This document shows positions 62,701 to 64,000 of a stretch of DNA of 64,000 nucleotides, piece after piece. The stretch comes from Streptomyces diastatochromogenes (GTDB taxonomy: Bacteria > Actinomycetota > Actinomycetes > Streptomycetales > Streptomycetaceae): NCBI GenBank assembly GCA_026913215.1, contig JAPTYK010000001.1, forward strand, positions 1,116,001 through 1,180,000. Reading direction: 5' to 3'. The notes beneath the pieces were generated by a model. It was not told the DNA's origin and made no database searches. It was given only the letters and a program-made list of their open reading frames with translations. Numbering within the stretch: the stretch's first letter is position 1; each line of letters begins with the position of its first letter. The translations under genes were made by a program, and so were the position numbers.

Positions 62701-64000
62701 CGGCCGCCGTGCGGGCGGCCTCGCGGGCGGTGTCCCAGGCGGCGACGGCGGTCTTCTCGGCGTCGCTCGCGGCGAGGGCGGCACGGGCCGGGTCGGCGTC
62801 GGGCGCGGTGTCGTCGAGCCAGCCGGCCCGTACGGCCTCGGCGGTCTCCTGCTCGACCTCGGCGAGCCGCTGGCGCAGGTGGCCGGCCTCGCTGCGGGCC
62901 CGCTGGGCCTCGGTGGCGGCGGCGGTGGCGTCGCGGTGGGCGGTCTCGCTCGCGTCCTGGAGGGCGGTGGGCGTTCCTCCTCCTCCGCCGCGTGGCGCTC
63001 GCCCTCCTCGGCGGCGGCGGCGAGGGCCCGCACGAGGTCGGCGGCGGCCTCGGCGCGGGCGGCCAGGGCGGGGCGGCGTCGCGCTCGGCCTCGCGGATGG
63101 CGGCGGCCACGCGCGCGGAGCGGTCGCCCGCCGCGCGGTGGCGGAGCACCGCCTCGGCGGCCTGCCAGGCGGAGTGCAGGGTGCGGGCGTCGGTGAGTTC
63201 GCGGCGCTGGGCGGCGGCGCCCTTCTCGGCGGCGGTCAGCGCCAGGGAGGCGTGCCGGTAGGCGAGTTCGGCGGCGATGAGGGAGCTGCGGCCGCGGGCG
63301 GTCTCGGCCTCGGCGACGGCGTGTCCGGCGGAGGTGACCTGCTGGGCGAGTTCGGCGGCGCGGCCGCGCTCCTCGGCGGCGCGGGCGGAGAGCCGGCGGG
63401 CCAGCGTGCGGGTGCGGCGCTCGGCGCCGGCGTGGACCTCGCGCGCGTGGGCGCGGATCCCGGCAGATTCGACGATCCGGCCGAGGAGGTCGACGGAACC
63501 GGCGGTGAAGTCGCGTTCGGCGGTCAGCTCGGCGCGGCGGCCGAGCTTGTTGCCGAAGCCGCCGACGAGGTCGGCGAGGCCGTCGGTGTCGCGGGTGTCG
63601 GTGACGGCGCGCAGCAGCAGGTCGGTGAAGTCGGAGTCCTTCTTGACCGCGAAGAGGCCGGCGGCCTCGCCCTCGTCGGCGTTCATCTCGCGCTGGTAGC
63701 GGAAGAGTTCGGGGTCGAGGCCCAGGTCGCCGAGGTGCTCGTTCCAGCGGTCGTGGATCTCCTCCCAGACCACCTCCAGGTGCGGGTAGGCCTTCCCGGC
63801 CTCGGTGAGGGCGTCGCGGAAGCCCTTCATGGTGCGGCGGCGGCCGGTCGCGCCGGAGGCGCCCTCGACGGGCGGGCGGACGGAGGTCGCCTCGGCGACG
63901 GGGAGGTTGTCCAGGCTGAGTCCGGGGCCGGGACGGAAGGAGTACCAGGCCTCGGCGAACTTCCGGGGGTCGTTGGAGACCTGGCGGCCGCGCCACTCGC
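59718..64000 (-). CDS. jetC: TIGR02680 SMC-like ATPase (JetC, Wadjet type III), partial
   Basis: The 3' three-quarters or more of a very large coiled-coil ATPase; the N-terminus lies beyond the right edge. After several frameshifts (about 62975, 62690, 62230, 61830, 61070 and 60750), the sequence shows MKGFRDALTEAGKAYPHLEV, LVGGFGNKLGRRAELTAERD, long Ala/Arg/Glu-rich coiled coil, and a C-terminal ATPase half: MGDVFSGGQLLTAAIALYCT (ABC signature FSGGQ), TLFLDNPIGRANATYLLELQ (Walker B with Asn after Asp), VQLLYTTGLFDTTALAEFPL. This matches TIGR02680, the third gene of the four-gene set whose members TIGR02677, TIGR02678 and TIGR02679 encode JetA, JetB and JetD of type III Wadjet, which cleaves plasmids. 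None of those partners is inside the window; they may lie beyond 64000. Confidence 0.8.

Overview
The window is chromosomal DNA from a Streptomyces (very G+C-rich, GTG starts, few gaps between genes). The genus call rests on an actinobacterial rRNA operon without spacer tRNAs, a conservon (cvnABCD), the crr-ptsI sugar phosphotransferase pair beside the rRNA operon, a DUF5999 protein, a TioE-type MerR regulator and CU044_5270 and TIGR02680 family proteins. A feature of the raw sequence governs the annotation: dozens of genes, including housekeeping ones (gcvP, dinB, ptsI, ftsR-like, sigma factor), are broken by single-base losses, mostly in or beside G/C runs. I treat these as consensus errors, give each gene its full reconstructed extent and mention the frameshift, rather than calling pseudogenes.

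Layout. 0-17 kb is accessory and mostly metabolic or regulatory: an EamA transporter tail, small secreted peptides, an isocitrate lyase/PEP mutase family enzyme, a divergent MocR regulator/pyridoxamine-phosphate-oxidase-like pair with a palindromic operator, a PaiB-like flavin protein, two EamA exporters, a Clp N-domain protein, PadR, an erythromycin-esterase-like enzyme with a divergent two-HTH MerR regulator, GNAT, PhzF, a CPBP membrane protease, a glutamate-cysteine ligase-like enzyme, and small proteins. 17-31 kb is core: gcvP under a tandem glycine riboswitch, a PRC-barrel protein, dinB, then a minus-strand series MerR, bifunctional nuclease, FtsR-like MerR, FHA protein, DUF881, Sbp, DUF881, a mannose-1-phosphate guanylyltransferase/phosphomannomutase fusion and a CDP-alcohol phosphatidyltransferase. 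This order matches the mycobacterial Rv1822-Rv1832 neighbourhood (envelope, division and GarA signalling), but gcvH is absent. 31-37 kb is one rRNA operon (16S-23S-5S, minus strand). 37-39 kb is crr-ptsI, pointing away from the rRNA operon, with a DasR-like box between them.

39-64 kb: a conserved hypothetical, an MFS exporter divergent from a second, probably leaderless MocR regulator, a secreted protein resembling the accessory region of subtilisin-type proteases, an ECF sigma factor coupled to a CU044_5270 protein, acetoacetate-CoA ligase, a GH31 glucosidase, NUDIX hydrolase, secreted VanX-type dipeptidase, a DUF35/thiolase pair behind a palindromic operator, the cvnABCD conservon, a small membrane protein, and at the edge a large TIGR02680 SMC-like ATPase (JetC of type III Wadjet plasmid defence) that runs out of the window. 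Four families of short tandem repeats sit directly behind stop codons (11.36, 12.09, 46.78 and 51.4 kb).

Most promising for follow-up: the DasR-like box just downstream of a predicted rRNA promoter, the phosphomannomutase domain whose three active-site loops are all degenerate, the JetC-like ATPase with Asn in place of the Walker B Glu, and the post-stop tandem repeats.
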